Notes: a model not told the origin generated them from the sequence alone. Shown: positions 23,114 through 30,574, numbered from the stretch's first letter. The stretch: 31,339 nt of DNA from ZC4RG35 sp964388105 (GCA_964388105.1 CAYLYQ010000020.1:1-31339); one strand, 5' to 3'. Made by a program: numbers and translations.

Positions 23114-23916
23114 GCGTCTCCGCCCCCACCCGGATCACTCCCACCGGCCGCATGTCCGACTTTCGCGCCCAGCGGATCTGGGAGCGGAACTGGCTCGTCT
23201 ACCGCCGCATCTGGAAGGTCATCTTCAGCGGCTTCTTCGAGCCCGTGTTCTACCTGCTCTCGATTGGCGTCGGTATCGGGGCCATGGTCTCCGACGTCGA
23301 GGTCGGCGGGCGCTTCGTCTCCTACGCGGCCTTCATCGCTCCCGCACTCATGGCCACCTCGGCGATGAACGGGGCGGTCATGGAGACCACCTTCAACATC
23401 TTCTTCAAGCTCAAGTTCGGCAACGTCTACCAGGGGATGCTGACCACTCCGCTCCAGCCCCGCGACGTCGCGGTGGGCGAGATCGGCTGGGCTTTGTTCC
23501 GAGGGGCCATGTACACGGCGGTGTTCCTCGGCGTGATGGCCGTGATGGGTCTCACGGACACCTGGTGGTCGCTGCTCACCATCCCCGGTGCGGTGCTGAT
23601 CGGTTTCGCGTTCGGGTCGGTGGGCCTGGCCGCCTGCACCTGGATGCGGTCGTGGCAGGACTTCGACCTGGTCTCGCTGGCCACCATGCCGCTGTTCCTC
23701 TTCTCGGGGACCTTCTTCCCGATCGACGTCTACCCGCCGTTCCTGCAGGTGTTGGTGCGGTTCTCGCCGCTCTATCACGGGGCCGAGCTGCTCCGCTCGC
23801 TGACGCTCGGGATCTTCGACTGGAGCATTCTCGGCCACGTCGCGTACCTGCTGGTCATGGGGCTCATCGGTGCCACGATCGCGTCCCGACGCCTCGACGG
23901 GCTCCTGCGTAAGTAG
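23110..23916 (+). CDS. ABC-2 permease, NodJ/DrrB-like, subunit 2
   Basis: 268 residues, paralogue of the preceding permease. After a hydrophilic N-terminus with RIWERNWLVYRRIWK come about six membrane segments and the conserved TMPLFLFSGTFFPIDVYPPFLQVLVRFSPLYHGAELLRSL. The GTG start overlaps the stop of subunit 1 (GTGA). Heterodimeric permeases of this type export drugs, lipids or sugars. The GNAT gene starts 8 bases after its TAG and may be part of the operon. Confidence 0.9.
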   Translation: MSVSAPTRITPTGRMSDFRAQRIWERNWLVYRRIWKVIFSGFFEPVFYLLSIGVGIGAMVSDVEVGGRFVSYAAFIAPALMATSAMNGAVMETTFNIFFKLKFGNVYQGMLTTPLQPRDVAVGEIGWALFRGAMYTAVFLGVMAVMGLTDTWWSLLTIPGAVLIGFAFGSVGLAACTWMRSWQDFDLVSLATMPLFLFSGTFFPIDVYPPFLQVLVRFSPLYHGAELLRSLTLGIFDWSILGHVAYLLVMGLIGATIASRRLDGLLRK

Positions 23917-23924
23917 AGCGCAGC

Positions 23925-24395
23925 GTGGACGGTCCTGTGATCAGCATCGGGATCGAAGACCCCAACAGCGCCGGCGCCCGCCACTGCCTGACGGCCTATT
24001 ACTCCGAGATCGACCAACGGTTCGAGGGTGGGTTCGACGAAGGCTCCAGCCTCGACCCGGACGCCTCCACCTTCAGCGCCCCCCAGGGGGCGTTTCTCGT
24101 GGCTCGTCGCGACGGCCAACCCATCGGATGCGCGGCCATCAAGTACGAGGCGGGCGACAGTGCCATGATCAAGAGGATGTGGGTGTCACCGGACGCCCGG
24201 GGGCTGGGCCTCGGGCGTCGGCTGCTCGCCGAACTGGAGAACCAGGCCGTGGCGAGAGGCGTCGTCACTCTGCGCCTGGAGACGAACAAGACCCTGGGGG
24301 AGGCAATCAACCTCTACCGGTCGGCCGGGTTCGTCGAAGTCGACCCTTTCAACGACGAGCCTTACGCCCACCACTGGTTCGAAAAGCGCCTCTGA
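23925..24395 (+). CDS. GNAT family N-acetyltransferase
   Basis: 156 residues. VARRDGQPIGCAAIKYEAG, then MIKRMWVSPDARGLGLGRRLLAELE with the acetyl-CoA loop R/Q-x2-G-x-G/A (about 92-97), then LRLETNKTLGEAINLYRSAGFVEV, are diagnostic of the fold. The acceptor substrate is not visible. I chose GTG 23925, 8 bases after the permease stop; GTG 23937 is also possible, as neither has a ribosome site. The TGA stop directly abuts the stop of the nitroreductase remnant on the other strand (TGATCA). Confidence 0.88.
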   Translation: MDGPVISIGIEDPNSAGARHCLTAYYSEIDQRFEGGFDEGSSLDPDASTFSAPQGAFLVARRDGQPIGCAAIKYEAGDSAMIKRMWVSPDARGLGLGRRLLAELENQAVARGVVTLRLETNKTLGEAINLYRSAGFVEVDPFNDEPYAHHWFEKRL

Positions 24396-24470
24396 TCACC
24401 AAGTCTCTCGGTGCACGACGTCGCCGAGCGGCCGCCGGCTGAGGTCGATTGTCGGCTTGACGGGGCCGCG
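24396..24470 (-). pseudogene. Remnant of the 3' end of a nitroreductase gene
   Basis: On the minus strand this stretch ends in a TGA codon at 24396-24398 and encodes GPVKPTIDLSRRPLGDVVHRETW just before it. The intact nitroreductase at 26031-26546 ends in IKPVVNPNRRPFDEVVHREAW. Twelve of the last 24 residues are identical by eye, and about 55 of the first 71 bases match between 24396 and 26031 onward. Upstream of this the reading frame no longer resembles a nitroreductase, and the promoter region of the beta-propeller gene begins. I read it as a decayed paralogue of which only the C-terminal end survives. It occupies most of the gap between GNAT and the lipoprotein gene. Confidence 0.7.
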
Positions 24471-24512
24471 GACTCCAGGAGTTGGTCCCCGGGCTCGGGG
24501 GGCACCGGCCGC

Positions 24513-24518
24513 TACGCT
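24513..24518 (+). promoter_or_regulatory. Candidate -10 box of the beta-propeller lipoprotein gene
   Basis: TACGCT. A start about 7 bases downstream would give a short leader to GTG 24537 or a 36-base leader to GTG 24561. Confidence 0.3.
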
Positions 24519-24560
24519 TTCTGTAGTCGAATCACAGTGCTCCGAGCCCGAGGCCACACC

Positions 24561-26006
24561 GTGAGATCACCCGCCCGACCGACCGCAGATCCGAGCCGGT
24601 TCCCGGCACTGATGGGCGCGCTGGTCGTGGGGGTAGCCCTGACGCTGGGCGGATGCGCCCAGGCGGGCCCGGTCGAGAGCACCTTGGCCGAGACCCCCTC
24701 CAACTTGGCCCCGATCGCGTCCTCGACGTCGTCCCCCACCACCAACGGAACGTCGGTCCCCGCCACGACCACGACCACGACCATTCCCCCGGTCCCGGTG
24801 ACCATCGAGGTGACGACGGGGTCGGTCGAGGCGACCGTCACCGTCACCCACGTGCTCGGCGAGGTCACAGGAACGACTCCCTTCGCTGAGGCCATCAGCG
24901 CCGGGCCGGTGACCGTCGCCGTCGAGGCGGAGGGATACCAGCGGGCAGTGGAGGAGCTGACGGTGGTCGGCGACACCGCCTTGCAGGTGTTGCTGGATCC
25001 TCCCGGACAGCTCGTCGACCGGCTGACCGTCATCCCGACCGGGCGTCAGCCCAAGCAGGTGGCATTCCTGCCGGACAACAGTGAGTTGTGGGTCACCACG
25101 CTTGGCGGGGTGGGAGTCGAGGTCTACGACCCGTTCTCAGGCAGACAGCTCGCCTCGATCGATCTACCCACTGCCGGTGCCGTCGAGGTCATCTTCAACC
25201 AGGAGGGAACCACTGCGTATGTCTCCCAGATGGAGACGGCCTCTGTGTACGAGATCGACGTCGCCTCCAAGGAGGTACGACGCCAGTTGGACACCGGGGG
25301 GAGCTGGACCAAGGTGATGGCGCTCTCGCCGGACGAGTCGCTGCTCTACGCCTCCAACTGGATCTCGGACGACGTCTCGGAGATCGATCTCGCCACCGGT
25401 GAGGTCCTTCGCCGCATCCCCACCGTGGACACCCCGCGGGGGTTGGTGGTCACCCCGGATGCTTCGCGGCTCTACGTCGCCGGCTTCGACAGCGGCGAGA
25501 TTCAGGTGATCGACCTGCTCACCGGGTACGGAGAGGTCATCCACAGCTCCGGAGGCTCGTTGCGGCATCTGGTCCTCGATCCCTCAGGAGAGACCATCTA
25601 CGCCTCCGACATGACCAAGGACCTGACGCTGACAGTGGACATCGCCACCAACCAGGTGGAGGTGCTCGCCCAGTCGGACCGCAAACCCAACACCATCGAC
25701 ATCTCGCCCGACGGCCGGGTGTTGTTTGTCTCCAACCGGGGTGCCAACAACCCCGAGACCTACCTCAAGCCTGGCCCAGAATGGGGTTCGGTCGTCCTGA
25801 TCGACACTGCCACCGGCGACTACCTCGACGCCATCGTGGGTGGCAATCAGTGCACCGCCCTCGACGTGTCGCCCGACGGAACCTTGCTGGCCTACAGCGA
25901 CTTCCTCGACGATCGGGTGACGGTCTACCGGGTGCCGAGCCACGCCGTGCTCGCCGCAGGGGACGGTGGCCGGTGGGAAGTGCATCGAGCCGAGCTGCGC
26001 AAGTAG
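24561..26006 (+). CDS. Secreted YVTN-type beta-propeller lipoprotein with a PEGA-like N-terminal domain
   Basis: About 481 residues. The signal ends in lipobox LGGC (Cys32) and a Ser/Thr-rich linker (SSTSSPTTNGTSVPATTTTTT) follows. A PEGA-like domain (VTIEVTTGSVEATVTVTHVLG to GYQRAVEELTVVG) comes next. The remaining 320 residues are repeated propeller blades such as FLPDNSELWVTTLGGVGVEVYD, LSPDESLLYASNWISDDVSEIDLATGEV and ISPDGRVLFVSNRG. It is a binding or scaffold protein outside the cell; no enzymatic residues are recognised. The start is uncertain: GTG 24537, GTG 24561 and ATG 24612 are in frame, and I prefer GTG 24561 for its basic N-region. Confidence 0.85.
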   Translation: MRSPARPTADPSRFPALMGALVVGVALTLGGCAQAGPVESTLAETPSNLAPIASSTSSPTTNGTSVPATTTTTTIPPVPVTIEVTTGSVEATVTVTHVLGEVTGTTPFAEAISAGPVTVAVEAEGYQRAVEELTVVGDTALQVLLDPPGQLVDRLTVIPTGRQPKQVAFLPDNSELWVTTLGGVGVEVYDPFSGRQLASIDLPTAGAVEVIFNQEGTTAYVSQMETASVYEIDVASKEVRRQLDTGGSWTKVMALSPDESLLYASNWISDDVSEIDLATGEVLRRIPTVDTPRGLVVTPDASRLYVAGFDSGEIQVIDLLTGYGEVIHSSGGSLRHLVLDPSGETIYASDMTKDLTLTVDIATNQVEVLAQSDRKPNTIDISPDGRVLFVSNRGANNPETYLKPGPEWGSVVLIDTATGDYLDAIVGGNQCTALDVSPDGTLLAYSDFLDDRVTVYRVPSHAVLAAGDGGRWEVHRAELRK

Positions 26007-26030
26007 GGGGCCGCTCAGCGACCCAGCGGA

Positions 26031-26546
26031 TCACCAGGCCTCGCGGTGCACGACCTCGTCGAACGGCCGCCGGTTGGGGTTGACGACCGGCTTGATCGGC
26101 CGGTCGGAGGGCCGTCCGACGGACAGGAGCATGGCGCAGTAGCGGTCCTCCGGGAACCCCAGTATCTCCCGGGCCACTTCCTGGTCGATGACGGAAGCGT
26201 GTCCGGTCCCCAGGCCGAGGTCGGCCGCCATGACCATCATCGCCATCACGGCGTGTCCGAGATCGAACCAGGCGATGTTCCTCTTCCGCTCCGGCTCCGT
26301 CTCTGGGATGACGAAAGCGATCGCCGCAGGTGCTCCGGCCACGTGCCAGGCCCCTTTCCAAACGCCGGCGAGCCGCTCGAGCCGCTCGGCGTCGGTGACG
26401 ACGACGAAGTCCCACGGTTGCCAGTTCTGGGACGATGGGGCGCGCCGTCCAGCCTCCAGGATCCGATCGAGATCGGCCTCCGATACGGGCTCGGACACGA
26501 ACTCTCTGACGTTTCTGCGTGCTCTGATGGCGTCCCATGTCTCCAT
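26031..26546 (-). CDS. Nitroreductase-family flavoprotein
   Basis: 171 residues. It starts ETWDAIRARRNVREFVSEPVSE, with RRNVREF as FMN-phosphate motif, then GRRAPSSQNWQPWDFVVV (flavin loop), HAVMAMMVMAADLGLGTG (central helix) and YCAMLLSVGRPSDRPIKPVV at the C-terminal part. The end NRRPFDEVVHREAW is shared with the remnant at 24396-24470. The electron acceptor is not visible. The ATG at 26546 is leaderless by its TACAGT -10 box. It is divergent from the PfkB kinase operon and shares a symmetric promoter region with it. Confidence 0.9.
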   Translation of the reverse strand: METWDAIRARRNVREFVSEPVSEADLDRILEAGRRAPSSQNWQPWDFVVVTDAERLERLAGVWKGAWHVAGAPAAIAFVIPETEPERKRNIAWFDLGHAVMAMMVMAADLGLGTGHASVIDQEVAREILGFPEDRYCAMLLSVGRPSDRPIKPVVNPNRRPFDEVVHREAW

Positions 26547-26552
26547 GGGAGC

Positions 26553-26577
26553 GACTGTATAGCGGCCGTCTACAGTC
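26553..26577. promoter_or_regulatory. Symmetric divergent promoter between nitroreductase and PfkB kinase
   Basis: GACTGTA-N11-TACAGTC, a perfect 7-bp inverted repeat. Each arm contains a TACAGT -10 box reading outward, and each box ends 7 bases before a start codon (ATG 26546 minus, GTG 26584 plus). Confidence 0.6.
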
Positions 26578-26583
26578 GAGCCG

Positions 26584-27362
26584 GTGAGCAGGATCGCGGT
26601 GGTCGGCAGCTACGGGGTTGGCCTGACCATGCGCCTCGATCGAGTCCCGGTGGCAGGCGAGACGATCGCCGGGGGAGTCTTCTCCTCGGGCCACGGCGGC
26701 AAAGGATCCAACCAGGCNNNNNNNNNNNNNNNNNNNNNNNNNNNNNNNNNNNNNNNNNNNNNNNNNNNNNNNNNNNNNNNNNNNNNNNNNNNNNNNNNNN
26801 NNNNNNNNNNNNNNNNNGCTTTGCACCAGCCCTCACCGCCGCCGACGTCGCCGTGGCGCAGATGGAGATCCCGCTGCCAACAGTCCTGGCCGCTCTGCGG
26901 TTGGCGCACTCCTCGGGAACGAGAACGTTGCTGAATCCGGCACCCGCCCAGCCGCTTCCGGACGAGGCCTGGGAGACGATCGACGTCATGACGCCCAATC
27001 GCACGGAGGCGGCGATCCTCATGGGCCAAGATCCGGCCACAGCAGAGTCGCCCGACGACCTGGCGGCGGCCCTGCGGGAACGGGGAGTGGGAACCGTTGT
27101 CATCACGCTCGGTGAGGACGGCGCCCTGATCGCCGACGAAGCCGGGACGCGGAGGGTGCCGGCAGTCCCAGCCAGGGCAGTCGTCGACACGACCGGCGCG
27201 GGTGACGCTTTCACGGCCGCCCTGTCCGTCGCCCTCGCCGAAGGGCAGCCGACCGATGAGGCAGTCCGGTTCGCGGCCGCCGCCGGCGCCCACGCGGTCT
27301 CCATCGCGGAGGTGATCCCTTCCCTGGCCAGCAGAGCTGACATCGAAAGGCTGTTGTCATGA
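26584..27362 (+). CDS. PfkB family sugar kinase, ribokinase-like, interrupted by an assembly gap
   Basis: Phosphorylates a sugar, probably ribose or deoxyribose, at the 5-hydroxyl with ATP. Before the gap: VVGSYGVGLTMRLDRVPVAGETIAGG and GGKGSNQA. After it: FAPALTAADVAVAQMEIPLPTV, LNPAPAQPLP, TPNRTEAAIL, VITLGEDGA and DTTGAGDAF with the catalytic Asp. Compared with E. coli RbsK about 80 residues are missing. The frame changes across the 100 N, so the true gap is not 100 bases. GSYGVG stands where RbsK has GSINAD, so the sugar-contacting Asn and Asp are absent. GTG 26584 is set by the TACAGT box. The stop overlaps the DeoC-like gene (ATGA). Confidence 0.85.
26718..26817. other. Assembly gap, 100 N
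   Basis: Exactly 100 N inside the kinase gene. The reading frame before and after is incompatible with 100 bases, so the number is a placeholder; about 240 bases are expected. Confidence 0.95.
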
Positions 27363-28048
27363 CCGACTTCGCTTCGCTGAGCCCGCGCCAATTGGCCCCG
27401 TACATCCAGCACACGCTGATCGCGGTGGGGACCACCCGAGCCCAGGCCGAAGAGCACGCTCGGCAGGCAGTCGAGTACGGGTTCAACGCGGCGATGGTGG
27501 CCGGATCCTGGGTGCAGGTGACCGCCGCCATACTGGCGGGAACCGGGATCACCGTCGCCTCCGCCCTCGACTTCCCGACCGTCGGCGTGATGACCAGCGC
27601 CGGCAAGGCCGCCGAGGCGGCCGAGTTGGTCCGCCTCGGCGCCCGGGAGATCGACATCGGGGTCCAGGTCGGTTGGCTGAAGAGCGGCGACTACGACGGC
27701 TTCCGGGAGGACATCGCCGGCGTGGTCCGGGCTGCAGGGGTCCCGATAAAGGTGATGCTCGAGTTGCCGCTGCTCACCGAGGACGAGAAGGCCGCCGCCG
27801 TCGAGCTCTCCGTGGAGGCCGGGGCCGCCTACCTGAAGAACGCCAGCAGTGGCGCCATCGAGACCGCCTCTCCCGAGTCGATCCGCTACCTCGTCGCGCG
27901 CGCCCCGGAGGGCGTGCGGGTCAAAGCGTCGGGTGGGATCAAATCCCGGCAGCAGGTGGTCGAGCTCTTGACGGCGGGTGCGGCGCTGGTGGGGACCAGC
28001 GCCGGCATCGAAATCGTCACCGGGGGCGAGGCCACGGAGAGCTACTGA
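27359..28048 (+). CDS. DeoC-like aldolase (deoxyribose-phosphate aldolase family)
   Basis: 229 residues, class I aldolase TIM barrel, cytoplasmic. DERA splits 2-deoxyribose-5-phosphate into glyceraldehyde-3-phosphate and acetaldehyde. Visible: YIQHTLIAVGTT near the N-terminus, FPTVG, AREIDIGVQVGWL with Asp99, the Schiff-base lysine Lys160 in YLKNASSG, and the second lysine Lys189 in VKASGGIK. The usual sequence after the Schiff-base lysine is KTSTG; here it is KNASSG, so the substrate may differ. The start overlaps the kinase stop (ATGA), and the TGA shares a base with the nucleoside hydrolase ATG (TGATG). Confidence 0.85.
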   Translation: MTDFASLSPRQLAPYIQHTLIAVGTTRAQAEEHARQAVEYGFNAAMVAGSWVQVTAAILAGTGITVASALDFPTVGVMTSAGKAAEAAELVRLGAREIDIGVQVGWLKSGDYDGFREDIAGVVRAAGVPIKVMLELPLLTEDEKAAAVELSVEAGAAYLKNASSGAIETASPESIRYLVARAPEGVRVKASGGIKSRQQVVELLTAGAALVGTSAGIEIVTGGEATESY

Positions 28049-29019
28049 TGACGGTCCCGTTCATCCTCGACACCGACACCGCGCAAGACGACTGCGTTGC
28101 GATCATGGTCGGCATGCTCGACCCGGAGGCCGACCTCCGGGCGATCACGATGGTCGCCGGCAACGTCGGCTTCGACCAGCAGGTCCGCAACGCCCACCTC
28201 ACCCTCAACGCCCTGGGTCGGCTGGGCGAAGTCCCGATCCACCTCGGCTGCCGGGAGCCCATGGTCGTGCCGTGGGTCTCTGCCGAGAACGTGCACGGGA
28301 CCGGCACCGGAGGCTTGCAGATGGACTTCTCCGGATTGGCCACTGCGGACCAGCACGCCGTCGACGCCCTCATCCGCATCACGGCCGAGGAGCCGGGGGA
28401 GATCTCGGTCGTGGCGATCGGTCCCCTCACCAACATCGCCACCGCGGCCGCCAAGGACCCGGCCTTCGTGCGCAACGTCAAGGAGCTGGTGATCATGGGC
28501 GGGTCGAACAACGGGCGGGGCAACATCACCGCCGCGGCGGAGTTCAACTTCTACGTCGACCCCCATGCCGCCAAGGCGGTCTTCGAGGCTGGCTTCGACC
28601 GAATCACCGTCATCCCTTGGGCACCTCTGACCGTGAGGGACGCGCTGTTCACGAGGGAGCGACTGGCCGGGATCGAGGCTATCGGCACGACCCTGTCCAA
28701 GTTCTTCATCCGGGTGGTCTGGGCGACGCTGGAGTTCGACGAGAGGGTGGGGATCCCGGGATCGACCCACCCCGACTCGCTGGCCGTCGCCACCTTGCTC
28801 CACCCCGAGATGGCCCTCGAGGTCGGCGACTACCACGTGGCCGTCGAGGCCGAGTCTGAACTGACTCGCGGGTATGCCGCGATGTCGTGGGGGGTGCACG
28901 GACTCGAGCCCAACGCCCGGGTGGTGGAGAGGGCCGACTCCGATGGGTTCTACGAATACGTCCGCGGGCTGGTCTCCACCCGGACCGAGCCCTCACGGCC
29001 GTTCGCCAACCTCGATTGA
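28048..29019 (+). CDS. Inosine-uridine-preferring nucleoside hydrolase family protein
   Basis: Hydrolyses the N-glycosidic bond of nucleosides to base and sugar; 323 residues. The calcium-binding start DTDTAQDD (8-15) keeps the DxDxxxDD spacing. GPLTN (125-129), LVIMGG, AEFNFYVDP (164-172) and HPDSLAVATLL, which supplies the C-terminal metal-binding Asp, are present. In the last motif the His next to that Asp in inosine-uridine hydrolases is Pro (PDSLA rather than HDPLA), so base preference may differ. It overlaps the aldolase gene and is 16 bases upstream of hutU. With kinase and aldolase it could form a nucleoside-to-central-metabolism route. Confidence 0.9.
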   Translation: MTVPFILDTDTAQDDCVAIMVGMLDPEADLRAITMVAGNVGFDQQVRNAHLTLNALGRLGEVPIHLGCREPMVVPWVSAENVHGTGTGGLQMDFSGLATADQHAVDALIRITAEEPGEISVVAIGPLTNIATAAAKDPAFVRNVKELVIMGGSNNGRGNITAAAEFNFYVDPHAAKAVFEAGFDRITVIPWAPLTVRDALFTRERLAGIEAIGTTLSKFFIRVVWATLEFDERVGIPGSTHPDSLAVATLLHPEMALEVGDYHVAVEAESELTRGYAAMSWGVHGLEPNARVVERADSDGFYEYVRGLVSTRTEPSRPFANLD

Positions 29020-29022
29020 CCG

Positions 29023-29028
29023 TAGGCT
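29023..29028 (+). promoter_or_regulatory. -10 box of leaderless hutU promoter
   Basis: TAGGCT, 7 bases before ATG 29036, so hutU may have its own promoter although it follows closely. Confidence 0.45.
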
Positions 29029-29035
29029 CCGGGCG

Positions 29036-30526
29036 ATGATCGACCTCACCTTCCCGCTCCACGCCCCCACGGGGACTTCGCTGAACACGAAGGGGTGGCT
29101 CCAGGAGGCGGCNNNNNNNNNNNNNNNNNNNNNNNNNNNNNNNNNNNNNNNNNNNNNNNNNNNNNNNNNNNNNNNNNNNNNNNNNNNNNNNNNNNNNNNN
29201 NNNNNNNNNNNNGAGCTGGAGGCGGCCGGTCTCACCATGTACGGGCAGATGACCGCCGGATCATGGATCTACATCGGCACCCAGGGGATCCTTCAGGGCA
29301 CCTATCAGACCTTCCGGGCAATCGCCGAGAAGCGATTCGGCGGGTCGCTCGCCGGCACCATCACCCTCACCGCCGGGCTCGGGGGAATGGGCGGCGCCCA
29401 GCCCCTCGCTGTGACCATGAACGGCGGTGTTGCCCTTTGTGTCGAGATCGACCCTCACCGCATCCAGCGCCGGTTGGAGACGGGGTACCTCGACGAGGTC
29501 GCCGATTCTCTCGACGAGGCAATCGGCCGCGCTCTGGCCGCCAAGGCAGCCCGGGAGGCGGTCTCGATCGGTGTGGTGGGCAACGCGGCCGATGTGTTCC
29601 CCGAGCTCCTCGCCCGAGAGACGGAGATCGACATCGTCACCGATCAGACCTCCGCCCACGACCCTCTCTTCGGGTACATCCCGTCCGGCTACGACCTCGA
29701 CGAGGCGGCGGCTCTACGGGAGGACAACCCGGACACCTACGTCAAGGCCGCCCGTGAGTCGATGGCGGCCCACTGCGAGGCGATGGTCGGCTTCGCCGAC
29801 AAGGGGGCGGAGGTCTTCGACTACGGCAACAACCTCCGCGGTGAGGCCAGGACCGCCGGATACATGAGGGCCTTCGACTACCCGGGCTTCGTGCCCACAT
29901 ACATCCGGGACCTATTCGCCGAGGGATCGGGCCCGTTCCGGTGGGTTGCCCTGTCCGGCGACCCGGCCGACATCGCCGCCACCGACCGGGCGCTGCTCGA
30001 GCTGTTCCCGGAGAACGAGGCACTGCGGCGTTGGATCACCATGGCGTCGGAGAGAGTGCATTTCCAGGGTTTGCCCGCCCGCATCTGCTGGCTCGGCTAC
30101 GGCGAGAGGCATCTGGCCGGTCTCCGGTTCAACGAGCTGGTCGCCTCGGGCGAGGTCTCGGCCCCCATCGTGATCGGTCGTGACCACCTCGATTCCGGTT
30201 CGGTGGCATCACCGTTCCGCGAGACCGAGGCCATGTTGGACGGTTCCGACGCCATCGCCGACTGGCCCATCCTCAACGCCATGCTCAACGTCTCCTCGGG
30301 GGCGGCTTGGGTGGCAGTCCATCACGGCGGCGGGGTGGGGATGGGCAACTCGATCCACTCCGGAGCCCAGGTGGTAGCCGACGGCACCTCCCAAGGCGCC
30401 TTTCGTGTCGAGCGCGTTCTCACCAACGACCCGGGGACCGGTGTCATGCGTCATGCGGACGCCGGGTACGAGAAGGCGATCCGGGTGGCGCGAGATCGGG
30501 GAGTGGATCTGCCGATGATCGGCTGA
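29036..30526 (+). CDS. hutU: Urocanate hydratase, interrupted by an assembly gap
   Basis: Second enzyme of histidine degradation; adds water to urocanate to give imidazolonepropionate with tightly bound NAD. Before the gap: FPLHAPTGTSLNTKGWLQEA. After it: LTMYGQMTAGSWIYIGTQGILQGTYQTF, LTAGLGGMGGAQPLAVTMNGG, TDQTSAHDPLFGY, FQGLPARICWLGYGER with the conserved Cys, GRDHLDSGSVASPFRETEAM and GVMRHADAGYE, all hallmarks. Compared with Pseudomonas HutU about 90 residues are missing, so the true gap is about 270 bases. ATG 29036 follows a TAGGCT box. Nucleoside genes precede it and a ureohydrolase follows at the window edge. Confidence 0.93.
   Translation: MIDLTFPLHAPTGTSLNTKGWLQEAXXXXXXXXXXXXXXXXXXXXXXXXXXXXXXXXXXELEAAGLTMYGQMTAGSWIYIGTQGILQGTYQTFRAIAEKRFGGSLAGTITLTAGLGGMGGAQPLAVTMNGGVALCVEIDPHRIQRRLETGYLDEVADSLDEAIGRALAAKAAREAVSIGVVGNAADVFPELLARETEIDIVTDQTSAHDPLFGYIPSGYDLDEAAALREDNPDTYVKAARESMAAHCEAMVGFADKGAEVFDYGNNLRGEARTAGYMRAFDYPGFVPTYIRDLFAEGSGPFRWVALSGDPADIAATDRALLELFPENEALRRWITMASERVHFQGLPARICWLGYGERHLAGLRFNELVASGEVSAPIVIGRDHLDSGSVASPFRETEAMLDGSDAIADWPILNAMLNVSSGAAWVAVHHGGGVGMGNSIHSGAQVVADGTSQGAFRVERVLTNDPGTGVMRHADAGYEKAIRVARDRGVDLPMIG
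29113..29212. other. Assembly gap, 100 N
   Basis: Exactly 100 N inside hutU. The family alignment predicts about 270 missing bases. Confidence 0.95.
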
Positions 30527-30532
30527 ACGCGC

Positions 30533-30562
30533 CCGTGGGAAGCCCCGAAGGGCTCCCCACGG
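30533..30562. terminator. Hairpin between hutU and the small membrane protein gene
   Basis: CCGTGGG-aa-GCCC stem with loop CGAA, pairing with GGGC-tc-CCCACGG: 11 base pairs with a small internal mismatch. It shares the core GCCCCGAAGGGC with the hairpin at 17490-17513 and probably serves both strands. Confidence 0.7.
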
Positions 30563-30574
30563 TGCGTGTCGCGA

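Noticed and set aside
24396..26113. Direct repeats flanking the beta-propeller gene as ends of a mobile element
   Set aside because: The repeat is explained by homologous nitroreductase 3' ends that have diverged, and no transposase or short target duplication is visible.
26718..26817. True frameshift in the PfkB kinase gene
   Set aside because: The frame change occurs across a placeholder gap of unknown length. Both halves match the family well, so no mutation needs to be assumed.
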